DNA from: Bacteroidales bacterium UBA5382 | GTDB taxonomy: Bacteria; Bacteroidota; Bacteroidia; Bacteroidales; Dysgonomonadaceae | Direction: 5' to 3' | DNA length: 5,514 nt | Assembly: GCA_002409745.1 (NCBI GenBank) | Contig: DHOU01000029.1 | Location: forward strand, 1 to 5,514 | Part shown: piece by piece, positions 1-5,514 of the stretch | Position numbering within the stretch: the first letter of the stretch is position 1 | Layout of the letters: each line of letters begins with the position of its first letter | The notes under the pieces: model-generated | Databases searched by the model: none | What the model saw: the letters and a program-made list of their open reading frames with translations, nothing else | Told to the model about the DNA's origin: nothing | Position numbers and translations under genes: made by a program

Positions 1-1
1 A

Positions 2-469
2 ACCCTCGAAATGTATACAGAGGCGGCCGCCATCGCCCGGAGGGTCTCGATCTATGCCCTCGACCCCGGCGACTACGGATTGCACGACCAACTGCGGGTC
101 AGCCGCGGGTCCCTCGTGAATATGGGAGAAGAAACGGCTTACCACAAAGTGGAAGACATTTACAATCGCGTGTTGCCGTTGGTGCCGTCGCTGGCGGATT
201 ATGACGTTGACGAAACGAAAATGACCGGTCTAAAAACATTGATGGATTCATATAAGGCGCTGACGGATAAACCGCGTAACCTGACCTTGGAACGCAAACG
301 CCATAACCAGACCATTCCCGAAGTGAGGAAAGAACAACGTCAGAGTCTATACAAACTCGACAGCCTGATGACCATGTTCGCCGGCACCGACTTTTATAAA
401 GATTACAAGAACGCCCGCATCATCATCGACCGGGGCGGCAGCCCCAAGAAAGAAGAAGAGAAGAAATAA
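2..469 (+). CDS. C-terminal part of a helical Bacteroidota protein of unknown function (5' end outside the window)
   Basis: The reading frame is already open at the first complete codon (ACC CTC GAA before the ATG at 11), so that ATG is probably internal and the gene starts upstream. The visible 155 residues are mostly charged, helix-prone sequence without membrane segments. They carry features I associate with a Bacteroidota-specific family of helical proteins of unknown function: an SRGSL-like turn, an L-x-x-Y-x-V-D segment, a K-P-R-N-L stretch, and near the C-terminus the pattern FYKDYKNARIIIDRG. The protein ends in a Lys/Glu-rich tail (KKEEEKK), likely disordered. Base composition is visibly richer in G+C than the genes that follow, so it may mark the edge of a more ancestral block. 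No catalytic motif is visible. The family link is a memory-based impression; that the gene is real is well supported by codon use and the long open frame. Confidence 0.8.
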   Translation, partial: TLEMYTEAAAIARRVSIYALDPGDYGLHDQLRVSRGSLVNMGEETAYHKVEDIYNRVLPLVPSLADYDVDETKMTGLKTLMDSYKALTDKPRNLTLERKRHNQTIPEVRKEQRQSLYKLDSLMTMFAGTDFYKDYKNARIIIDRGGSPKKEEEKK

Positions 470-589
470 GGTTCCGTCAGAACTGTAAATGCTTAATCAT
501 TAACAGATACAGTAAAAATTCTCCATTCCTTGAACAGCAATTCTCCAGAAAGCTCATTTATTTATTTTATTAATCCAAAATATATCATT

Positions 590-1402
590 ATGAGAAAAAA
601 ATTATTCAATTCCGGATTAACAGCATTAGTAATATGCTTAATAAGTATGGTCTTATTCTTTGTCGGGTGTCAATCCGAAAGAGAAATATTTGACGATGAT
701 CCGGCAATAGTTACTTCAACTGAATTGGAAGATTATATTATTGCTGCAACCGATCTCCAACAATCTCTAAAAACGTTCAGAAACGAACTCGATAAAATTA
801 ATTTTGCAAATCTGGAGACTGTTATTGAGAATGGAAGAAAAGTAATTTATTTACCGGCTTCCATACGCTCTCTTAAGCTTGAAGAGAAAATCTTGTCCAT
901 GAACCAGAAGAAGATACTACTTCTCAATAAATATCCGGAGATAGCTTCCTTGGGACTGGAAAATTTTTCAGAGAAGATTGATGATTGTATCAAACAATCA
1001 ATGAGAGTAAATGATTTTCTTTTAGAGAAAAACATCAATTTTCATCAACCATTGACCAGGGCTGTGGTAGGTGAGTATAGTTTTGACAGTATAAATGCCG
1101 TCGCAGGTTATCTTTATAATTGGGTACTATCGTCCGATTACGTGGAAGTCTACGTTGTCTGCTTTACGGATGGAACATATATGGCGGTTTTAGATGACCA
1201 GAATACAACTAATTGGTGTACCATCACGGTTGATGTTAATCAAACCACAGGTGACTATTATTATCAAAATAAACAGATTGAAAGGCTAGCTCACACACAT
1301 CTCTATAGCTATAAACCGGGTAAAGTTGACAATAATACTAAACAACAGTTACCAAACATTGAACATTCAATTTATTACAATGGTGCATTTTATCCATATT
1401 AA
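590..1402 (+). CDS. Lipoprotein with a C-terminal JAB/DUF4329-like His-Thr-His region, function unknown
   Basis: A 270-residue predicted lipoprotein. The start at 590 is preferred over the in-frame ATG at 530 because only the shorter form puts a classic signal peptide at the N-terminus: MRKK, a hydrophobic core at about residues 9-24, then the lipobox FVGC with lipidated Cys27. Acidic residues follow (E30, E32, D35-37), which in Bacteroides often marks surface export. Residues 45-150 are helix-rich. Residues 160-270 look like a compact alpha/beta domain: EVYVVCFTDG at 186-195, then HTH at 235-237, PGKVD at 243-247, and a closing IYYNGAFYPY. The layout recalls JAB/DUF4329-type domains (HTHP, PS-x-x-D, final Gly hairpin), but Leu replaces the Pro after HTH, Gly replaces the Ser, and the His-to-Asp spacing is one residue short of classic JAMM. 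Metal binding or peptidase activity is therefore uncertain. The next gene starts 12 bp after the stop, suggesting an operon. Confidence 0.85.
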   Translation: MRKKLFNSGLTALVICLISMVLFFVGCQSEREIFDDDPAIVTSTELEDYIIAATDLQQSLKTFRNELDKINFANLETVIENGRKVIYLPASIRSLKLEEKILSMNQKKILLLNKYPEIASLGLENFSEKIDDCIKQSMRVNDFLLEKNINFHQPLTRAVVGEYSFDSINAVAGYLYNWVLSSDYVEVYVVCFTDGTYMAVLDDQNTTNWCTITVDVNQTTGDYYYQNKQIERLAHTHLYSYKPGKVDNNTKQQLPNIEHSIYYNGAFYPY

Positions 1403-1414
1403 TGTCAATTCACT

Positions 1415-2194
1415 ATGAAAAAATTCATATTTACTGCTTGCATATTCATATTTGGAGCATCCCATATTGTATCCCAAAATGCAGAGCATATCGACGGAGG
1501 GCATTTCTTAAAAAGGATTGAATATAATGGAATTATCCGTGGTATGAATACAGGGTTTGCCCAGTATAACTTAGAGAGTAAATCGGTTCTGGAAAAGATA
1601 TTTTTTGGAGAAACGAATTCTCCGGTGGAATATGTCTTCCGCGATTCGCCCGAAGGAAGCAATGAAGCGCTTGCACTCCGTATTATTGGAAACCCGGAGA
1701 ATGATTCCTGCCGGTTAGAGGTGATGAAATTGGAGGATATGCATACGATTTATAAGTGGGAGAGGAATATATCCGCTCAAACGAATGAAATCGTTATTCC
1801 GCACGACTTGAATATCTTATGGCCGGATAGGGAGCTTATCCAAAAACATAACAAGGACGCTTTTTTATTGAGGAATAATGACTCGTTATATCAGCAGTAC
1901 CGACCTGCACCTAAAAAGATTATGGTAAGCGTGGCATTCGCAGGTAAATTATATAGTCAAGTAAAAACTTTGATTGATGGTTTTAAAGCGGAAGGGATTC
2001 CACCGACAATTGCAGACGGTTACGAAGCTACATTTCGTTGTGTGGTCGAGAATGAAGTATGGACATTGACCATACATATTCCACAACGGAAAGCGCTTGA
2101 GTTATCGAATCTATGCCGGCAAATAATAGCGGACGGTTTGAACAATGAAATCGACGAATCGAAGTATCTGAAGCTGCTTAACGAAATAAATTGA
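1415..2194 (+). CDS. Exported protein of unknown family
   Basis: This 259-residue protein begins MKKF with a hydrophobic stretch at residues 4-19 and a likely signal peptidase I site around residues 20-21 (IVS-Q). There is no lipobox cysteine, so a periplasmic or secreted location is predicted. The mature part shows no further membrane segment. It seems to have two parts: residues 30-130, rich in short strands, and residues 165-259, where KKIMVSVAFAGKLY leads into a helix, a strand-like segment (ATFRCVVENEVWTLTIHIP at 205-223) and a helical C-terminus. Two cysteines (C99, C209) and a third (C234) could allow a disulfide. I do not recognise the family and see no catalytic signature. It follows the lipoprotein gene by 12 bp and precedes the Wzy_C-like gene by 47 bp, so co-transcription is likely. 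The ATG at 1415 is the natural start because the signal peptide begins there. Confidence 0.85.
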   Translation: MKKFIFTACIFIFGASHIVSQNAEHIDGGHFLKRIEYNGIIRGMNTGFAQYNLESKSVLEKIFFGETNSPVEYVFRDSPEGSNEALALRIIGNPENDSCRLEVMKLEDMHTIYKWERNISAQTNEIVIPHDLNILWPDRELIQKHNKDAFLLRNNDSLYQQYRPAPKKIMVSVAFAGKLYSQVKTLIDGFKAEGIPPTIADGYEATFRCVVENEVWTLTIHIPQRKALELSNLCRQIIADGLNNEIDESKYLKLLNEIN

Positions 2195-2241
2195 AGATAT
2201 ATACAGAAAAGTTTGTAATAGAGATTTTGATGATATAAGTC

Positions 2242-4062
2242 GTGAAAAATAAAACACATATCCTGTTTTTTTACCTGTTTACACTTTTAGTTGGGACGCT
2301 CTTTTTTATTCCCGCTGTATTTGTAAACCGGTTCACGACTGCCCCGGCGGTATGGATGCAGGCGGGAGTTGGAATAGGATTGTTGGGATATGTTTTGTTG
2401 AATAACCGACGGATTTCCGTTCCTCCGAAAGGATTTCTTATTCTAATGGCGATAGGAGGTTTATACCTCTTGTCACGAAGCCTGTGGAGCGTTGAAAGCC
2501 TTGTAACTGTCCTGACCTGTATTGCCGCTTTCTTTTTATTCTATGCCATCGGAATACAGAAGCGGCTGTTTATGCTTTTCTCTTTATTGGGGACCATACT
2601 TGCTTTATGGGGATTGGGACAATACACCGGACTATTGCCGTCTTATCATGGTGTTTTTCCGGTAACCGGCTCGTTCGACAACCCGGCAGGGCTATCGGCC
2701 TCGCTGGCCTTGTTGTTACCGTTTTCGTTATACGCTTGCACCCGATCATCGAAGAAGTATCGTTTGCTTTTCATAGTTGCCGCCTGCCTGACTGTATGCG
2801 TTATCATACTGTCACAGGCACGAGCGGCTATTCTGGCGACAATCGTTATCCTCTGTTTCTTTTTTATCCGTTTCCTACCCAAGAAAAAGAGATCCCTTTC
2901 ACCTGTTCATTATTTCGTTATATCCCTGGCAGGAATCGGTTTGATTGCCGGACTGGCTTTCCTGAAAAAAGATTCCGCCGGCGGCCGGCTGCTTATCTGG
3001 AAATGCACCGGGCAACTGATTGCCCAAAAACCGGTATTCGGATTCGGGCACCACGGTTTCACGGCAAATTATATGAATGAACAAGCCGCATATTTCAACA
3101 AACATCCCGATAGCCAATACGCTATGCTGGCCGATAACATCCGGCATCCGTTCAACGAATACCTGAAGTGGCTGACCGACTACGGAATTGCTGGCTTTTG
3201 CCTGATTATTCTATTGATTGCTATTCCGTTATACCATTCAAGGAAAAATCATTCTCAGGAAACGGCAACGCTGCGGTTAAGCCTGCTATCCATAGGTATC
3301 TGCGCCTTATTTTCCTACCCGTTGAATTACCCGTTCATCCGGTTGATGACGGTCATGATCCTTGCTTTTTTATTAGCTGCCGGACGAACGCAACAAACAG
3401 CGGTTCCGAATAACGGGTGGTTAAAAGGAGTAATATCCCTGTTTTCATTAGGACTTTTATCCGTAACCGTTTATCAGGCTTTTTGCGAACGGGAGTGGTA
3501 TACAATAGCGCATCGATCGTTAAGGGGGCAAACCGGGGAAATGTTACCGAGGTATAAATCGCTCTATCCCCATTTGCGAAAGAATGAATTGTTCCTGTAT
3601 AATTACGCGGCAGAGTTAAACGTGTCGGAAGATTATACCGAAAGTTTACAAGTAGCACGGGAATGTGAAAAACGGTGGGCGGATTACGACCTGCAAATGC
3701 TCATGGCGGACGATTGCCTGCAATCGCAGCAGTACGGCGAAACGGAGACTCATCTGAAACAAGCGGCGGCCATGTGCCCGGTAAAGTTTATGCCGCTATA
3801 TCGGTTGGCGGAACTTTATCGCGAAACCGGACGAAAAGGAGAAGCACAGGTATTCGCTCTGAAAATATTGAACAAAGCAGTAAAGATACCATCTCCGGTA
3901 ATCAACAGCATTCAAAACAAAATGCAAAATTTATTGAATGACACGGATAGTGCGAATGATTCATCACACATAATTAAATCCGACAAAAAATCACCACCCG
4001 CTTTCTCATGGCAAGATCACCTTTTGAAGGACAGGCCTCCAAAGGCGCTCCTGCCTACCTGA
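2242..4062 (+). CDS. O-antigen ligase/polymerase-like (Wzy_C) membrane protein with C-terminal TPR region
   Basis: A 606-residue polytopic inner-membrane protein. About ten to twelve hydrophobic segments fill residues 7-410. A periplasmic-type loop at about 245-310 carries the Wzy_C hallmarks: R249 in GGRLLIWK, the KPVFGFGHHGF turn at 263-273, and RHPFNEYLKWLTDYGIAG at 301-318 with H302, N305 and E306. GSFDNPAG (143-150) and SQARAAI (191-197) are also typical. Residues 450-550 resemble two to three tetratricopeptide repeats, ending near KIPSPVINSI. Relatives (WaaL, Wzy, PglL/PilO) transfer or polymerise undecaprenyl-linked glycans at the periplasmic face. Which acceptor is used here cannot be read from sequence. 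The start is GTG: the codon two before it is a stop, and the next Met (residue 39) would delete the first membrane helix. The last ~38 residues (after about 568) are polar, then Lys/Pro-rich, and do not look like family sequence. No glycosyltransferase genes lie beside it, so it is not in an obvious O-antigen cluster. Confidence 0.87.
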   Translation: MKNKTHILFFYLFTLLVGTLFFIPAVFVNRFTTAPAVWMQAGVGIGLLGYVLLNNRRISVPPKGFLILMAIGGLYLLSRSLWSVESLVTVLTCIAAFFLFYAIGIQKRLFMLFSLLGTILALWGLGQYTGLLPSYHGVFPVTGSFDNPAGLSASLALLLPFSLYACTRSSKKYRLLFIVAACLTVCVIILSQARAAILATIVILCFFFIRFLPKKKRSLSPVHYFVISLAGIGLIAGLAFLKKDSAGGRLLIWKCTGQLIAQKPVFGFGHHGFTANYMNEQAAYFNKHPDSQYAMLADNIRHPFNEYLKWLTDYGIAGFCLIILLIAIPLYHSRKNHSQETATLRLSLLSIGICALFSYPLNYPFIRLMTVMILAFLLAAGRTQQTAVPNNGWLKGVISLFSLGLLSVTVYQAFCEREWYTIAHRSLRGQTGEMLPRYKSLYPHLRKNELFLYNYAAELNVSEDYTESLQVARECEKRWADYDLQMLMADDCLQSQQYGETETHLKQAAAMCPVKFMPLYRLAELYRETGRKGEAQVFALKILNKAVKIPSPVINSIQNKMQNLLNDTDSANDSSHIIKSDKKSPPAFSWQDHLLKDRPPKALLPT

Positions 4063-4075
4063 GGAGAGGCGGCAT
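4030..4075. other. GC-rich self-complementary patch spanning the end of the Wzy_C-like gene
   Basis: A short stretch much richer in G+C than the flanking DNA covers the last codons and stop of the membrane-protein gene. It can fold: CTCCT at 4048-4052 pairs with AGGAG at 4062-4066 around a 9-base loop, and GCCT at 4035-4038 can close outside it with AGGC at 4067-4070. No run of T follows, so it is not a convincing intrinsic terminator. It looks like a piece of intergenic repeat that has become the 3' end of the gene, but only one copy lies in the window, so that remains a guess. Confidence 0.3.
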
Positions 4076-4110
4076 TTAGATACCCGTCTATTCCGGCAAG
4101 CCGTCTGCCA

Positions 4111-4141
4111 ATTGAAAGATTTAATCAGTCGATTGATTTTG
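4111..4141 (+). promoter_or_regulatory. Candidate Bacteroides-type promoter for the 4196 lipoprotein gene
   Basis: ATTG at 4111-4114 (three of four matches to the -33 consensus TTTG) is followed after 19 bp by TGATTTTG at 4134-4141, which matches the -7 consensus TAnnTTTG except for one base. A 19-21 bp gap is the known Bacteroides spacing. Transcription would begin a few bases downstream and give an A-rich leader of roughly 45-50 bases before the ATG at 4196. The match is by eye only. Confidence 0.45.
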
Positions 4142-4195
4142 GAATGGAAACAAAGAATAAAAACAAAATAAGTTCAACAGTAAAAATAAATTTAT

Positions 4196-4723
4196 ATGAA
4201 AACAATTTTTAAAAACAGCAAGAAAGAAATTTTCTATGTGATAATGATATTAGCTATTATCATTTCTTTTGGAATTAGCATACAAGGTTGTAGTACAGAT
4301 GTAGAAGATTCTATCATAGATGAATCCGATACAGATGTCGAATACCTGGCAAGCATTAATTCAATTCAATCACAAGACCTGCAAATTGTGCTGAATTCCG
4401 TATTCGAATCAATAGAGAAAATAAAGGGAGACTGTAATGTGTATATCACTACGAATAAAGATATCGTAACTTCCATAAAAGCGAAACAAGTCGATATAAG
4501 TACTGAGAAATCAAAAGGTTTCCCAAGATTAAGGGATGCAAATCCCGAAACGGTTAAAGCCGGATGGACCTATTTGGGTGAAGTAGGTACAGGAATGAAA
4601 GGAGCAAAAGATGCATTGGATATGTACAACAAGTATAAAGATGATTGGAATTACTCTTGCGTCGAACTGCGAATAGAAAATGACGGAAAGAAAAATAATG
4701 TTTATGTAAAAAAATGCGAATAA
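4196..4723 (+). CDS. Small lipoprotein of a locally duplicated family, function unknown
   Basis: This 175-residue protein has a lipoprotein signal peptide: a basic start (MKTIFKNSKK), a hydrophobic core at residues 12-27 and the lipobox SIQGC with Cys32 as the lipidation site. Acidic residues (D35, E37, D38) follow, as in surface-exported Bacteroides lipoproteins. After an acidic linker come a helix (QDLQIVLNSVFESIEKI, 60-76) and a strand-like CNVYITT segment (C80). A loop and helix with AGWTYLGEVGTGMKGAKDALDMYNKYKDD follow in pieces from 122 to 150, and two cysteines lie near the end (C155, C174). The gene at 5095 shares the signal peptide, the lipobox position, the helix and strand order and even the A-rich leader, so the two are paralogues. 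The stop codon overlaps the ATG of the next gene (TAATG), which points to translational coupling. No enzymatic motif is visible. Function unknown. Confidence 0.87.
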   Translation: MKTIFKNSKKEIFYVIMILAIIISFGISIQGCSTDVEDSIIDESDTDVEYLASINSIQSQDLQIVLNSVFESIEKIKGDCNVYITTNKDIVTSIKAKQVDISTEKSKGFPRLRDANPETVKAGWTYLGEVGTGMKGAKDALDMYNKYKDDWNYSCVELRIENDGKKNNVYVKKCE

Positions 4724-4983
4724 TGATGAAAGAGAAACTTGAAAATAAAATATGGATTATCTTCTGTGCACTTCTTGCTCTTTTTCATATCGGGTTATTG
4801 ATTTATTTTGGTAATCCTGATATGAGGGGAACTATAACCGTATTTAATCTGGCGTATGCTTTAATTTTCATCACTGCCATTATTCATGAAGTAAAACTCA
4901 ATAAAATTTTGTTTTATGTGATGGCTGTTTTATCGCTTCTTCTTTTAATTTACGGTTCGTTCTTTACAGAGATTCTTAGGTAG
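4723..4983 (+). CDS. Small three-helix membrane protein, coupled to the preceding lipoprotein gene
   Basis: An 86-residue hydrophobic protein with three predicted membrane helices at about residues 10-29, 38-55 and 62-81. Short charged ends (MMKEKLENK, FTEILR) and a small loop NPDMRG lie around and between them. I chose the ATG at 4723 because its A is the last base of the upstream TAA stop (TAATG), a classic reinitiation arrangement. ATGs at 4714 and 4726 are in the same frame and equally possible, changing the length by three residues or one. No conserved polar or catalytic residue stands out, and I do not recognise the family. Size, topology and coupling to a secreted partner recall immunity or accessory membrane proteins encoded with exported factors, but that is an analogy and nothing in the sequence proves it. 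A strong hairpin lies just downstream. Confidence 0.75.
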   Translation: MMKEKLENKIWIIFCALLALFHIGLLIYFGNPDMRGTITVFNLAYALIFITAIIHEVKLNKILFYVMAVLSLLLLIYGSFFTEILR

Positions 4984-5003
4984 GAAAAGATCTTTAATTC
5001 ATT

Positions 5004-5044
5004 GAGAAGTTTACCAGATTATGTTTCTATCTGGTAAACTTTTC
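5004..5044 (+). terminator. Long stem-loop, likely transcription terminator
   Basis: AAGTTTACCAGA at 5007-5018 is perfectly complementary to TCTGGTAAACTT at 5030-5041. One more T-A pair extends it inward and three pairs (one G-U) extend it outward, giving about 16 pairs around a 9-base loop. It lies 20 bp after the stop of the three-helix protein gene. The trailing T run is short and mostly inside the stem (ACTTTTCC), so termination may be partial or the hairpin may protect the mRNA 3' end. Confidence 0.65.
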
Positions 5045-5060
5045 CTGTCAAGTATTTATG
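5030..5060 (+). promoter_or_regulatory. Candidate promoter for the 5095 lipoprotein gene, overlapping the hairpin
   Basis: TCTG at 5030-5033 (three of four to TTTG) and TATTTATG at 5053-5060 (one mismatch to TAnnTTTG) are 19 bp apart, the expected Bacteroides spacing. The upstream box sits inside the right arm of the terminator stem. The leader to the ATG at 5095 would be about 25-30 bases and A/T-rich. The boxes are short and were matched by eye. Confidence 0.35.
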
Positions 5061-5094
5061 AAGTATAATTAAATTCATTTAAAAATAAATCAAC

Positions 5095-5514
5095 ATGAAA
5101 TCAATTTTAAAAAATAAAACAAACAGTGTCGTTGCATTAGTAATTCTAACCGTGAGCATTATTTCTTTAGGAATATTTGCGCAAGGTTGTAGTAGAGAAG
5201 ATAATTTCTTTCTTTCATCAACTGAAGACGAATCATCATTTCTCAATCTGGAAATGCCTAAAGATCGTGCATTTTCAAAGGAAGAATCAGAAATTTTGAA
5301 TAAAGCTTTCCAAAGAATACATCCATATCTGGTTATTGAAGATGATACATGCTATTTAACCATTCATTCACCCAAAGCAGTTAATATGTCTGCAAGTTTG
5401 TTTTCTCTGATCGAACAATCAGTAGCCAATGCGAATATGCAGTACAAGATGTATGAACTATTTAAAGAAAAAAAGGGGGATTTGGCAATAAAAAATCCAT
5501 TTGAAATAAATCCT
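5095..5514 (+). CDS. Second lipoprotein of the duplicated family, truncated by the window edge
   Basis: The frame runs open from the ATG at 5095 to the last base, giving 140 residues without a stop. The N-terminus is a lipoprotein signal: MKSILKNKTN, a hydrophobic core at residues 11-29 and lipobox FAQGC with Cys32, the same position as in the protein encoded at 4196. S-R-E-D follows the cysteine, an acidic context that fits surface export. A helix (SKEESEILNKAFQRI, 61-75) is followed by a strand pair with DDTCYLTIHSP (84-93), then a helix SASLFSLIEQSV (99-110) and MYELFKEKKGD (119-129). These match in order the blocks of the 4196 protein (LQIVLNSVFESI, CNVYITT, MYNKYKDD), so the two are divergent tandem paralogues. 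I recall similar small lipoproteins in gut Bacteroides, without a known function. Whether a small membrane protein follows this copy too cannot be seen. Confidence 0.85.
   Translation, partial: MKSILKNKTNSVVALVILTVSIISLGIFAQGCSREDNFFLSSTEDESSFLNLEMPKDRAFSKEESEILNKAFQRIHPYLVIEDDTCYLTIHSPKAVNMSASLFSLIEQSVANANMQYKMYELFKEKKGDLAIKNPFEINP

Noticed and set aside
470..484. A small hairpin after the first gene (GGTTC / GAACT)
   Set aside because: It has only five pairs including a wobble and no T run, too weak to call a terminator.
493..503. Palindrome TTAAT-C-ATTAA in the gap before the first lipoprotein gene
   Set aside because: An 11-base A/T palindrome is expected by chance in such A/T-rich DNA, and no second copy or promoter box is nearby.
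530..589. An upstream in-frame ATG that would lengthen the first lipoprotein by 20 residues
   Set aside because: It would bury the signal peptide behind a polar/aromatic extension; the ATG at 590 places MRKK and the hydrophobic core exactly where a lipoprotein signal needs them.
2020..2259. Open frame on the - strand over the end of the exported protein gene
   Set aside because: It has poor composition and overlaps two genes with strong evidence on the other strand; no leader or domain is seen.
2607..3080. A 157-codon open frame on the + strand inside the Wzy_C-like gene
   Set aside because: It overlaps a well-supported gene in another frame; its translation is rich in Arg, Pro and Cys with no domain pattern, as expected of a shadow frame.
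4008..4079. A 23-codon ORF (starting MARSPFEGQ) across the end of the Wzy_C-like gene
   Set aside because: It is too short, has no leader of its own and lies in a GC-rich patch where stops are rare; it is kept only as a hint that the patch is foreign or repetitive.

Overview
The window looks like an accessory stretch of a Bacteroidota chromosome, probably a gut Bacteroidales of the Bacteroides/Parabacteroides type. The grounds are A/T-rich leaders without Shine-Dalgarno sequences, promoter-like boxes resembling the Bacteroides TTTG / TAnnTTTG pattern, lipoproteins with acidic residues just after the lipobox cysteine, and a Wzy_C/O-antigen-ligase-like membrane protein with a TPR tail of a kind common in this phylum. 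The genus is an inference. Every supported gene is on the + strand.

Layout. (1) Positions 2-469: the C-terminal part of a helical Bacteroidota protein of unknown function, cut by the left edge, with clearly higher GC than what follows. (2) 590-4062: a tightly spaced run of three genes. These are a lipoprotein with a JAB/DUF4329-like His-Thr-His C-terminus (590-1402), an exported protein of unknown family 12 bp downstream (1415-2194), and a 606-residue polytopic O-antigen ligase/polymerase-like protein with a GTG start (2242-4062). The last has an unusual GC-rich, proline/lysine-rich 3' tail. (3) 4111-4983: a candidate promoter, a small lipoprotein (4196-4723) and a three-helix membrane protein (4723-4983) joined through a TAATG stop/start overlap, then a long hairpin (5004-5044) that looks like a terminator. 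(4) 5053-5514: a second candidate promoter and a second lipoprotein (5095 onward), a divergent copy of the one at 4196, cut by the right edge.

How the genes may work together. The 590-4062 run encodes an envelope set: a surface or periplasmic lipoprotein, a secreted protein and a glycan- or lipid-carrier-handling inner-membrane enzyme. The 4196-5514 part is a lipoprotein family expanding by tandem duplication, with a small membrane protein coupled to one copy. No mobile-element gene, tRNA, rRNA or CRISPR array was found. The functions of the lipoproteins, the exported protein and the three-helix protein are not known to me. The gaps between genes are all under about 135 bp.
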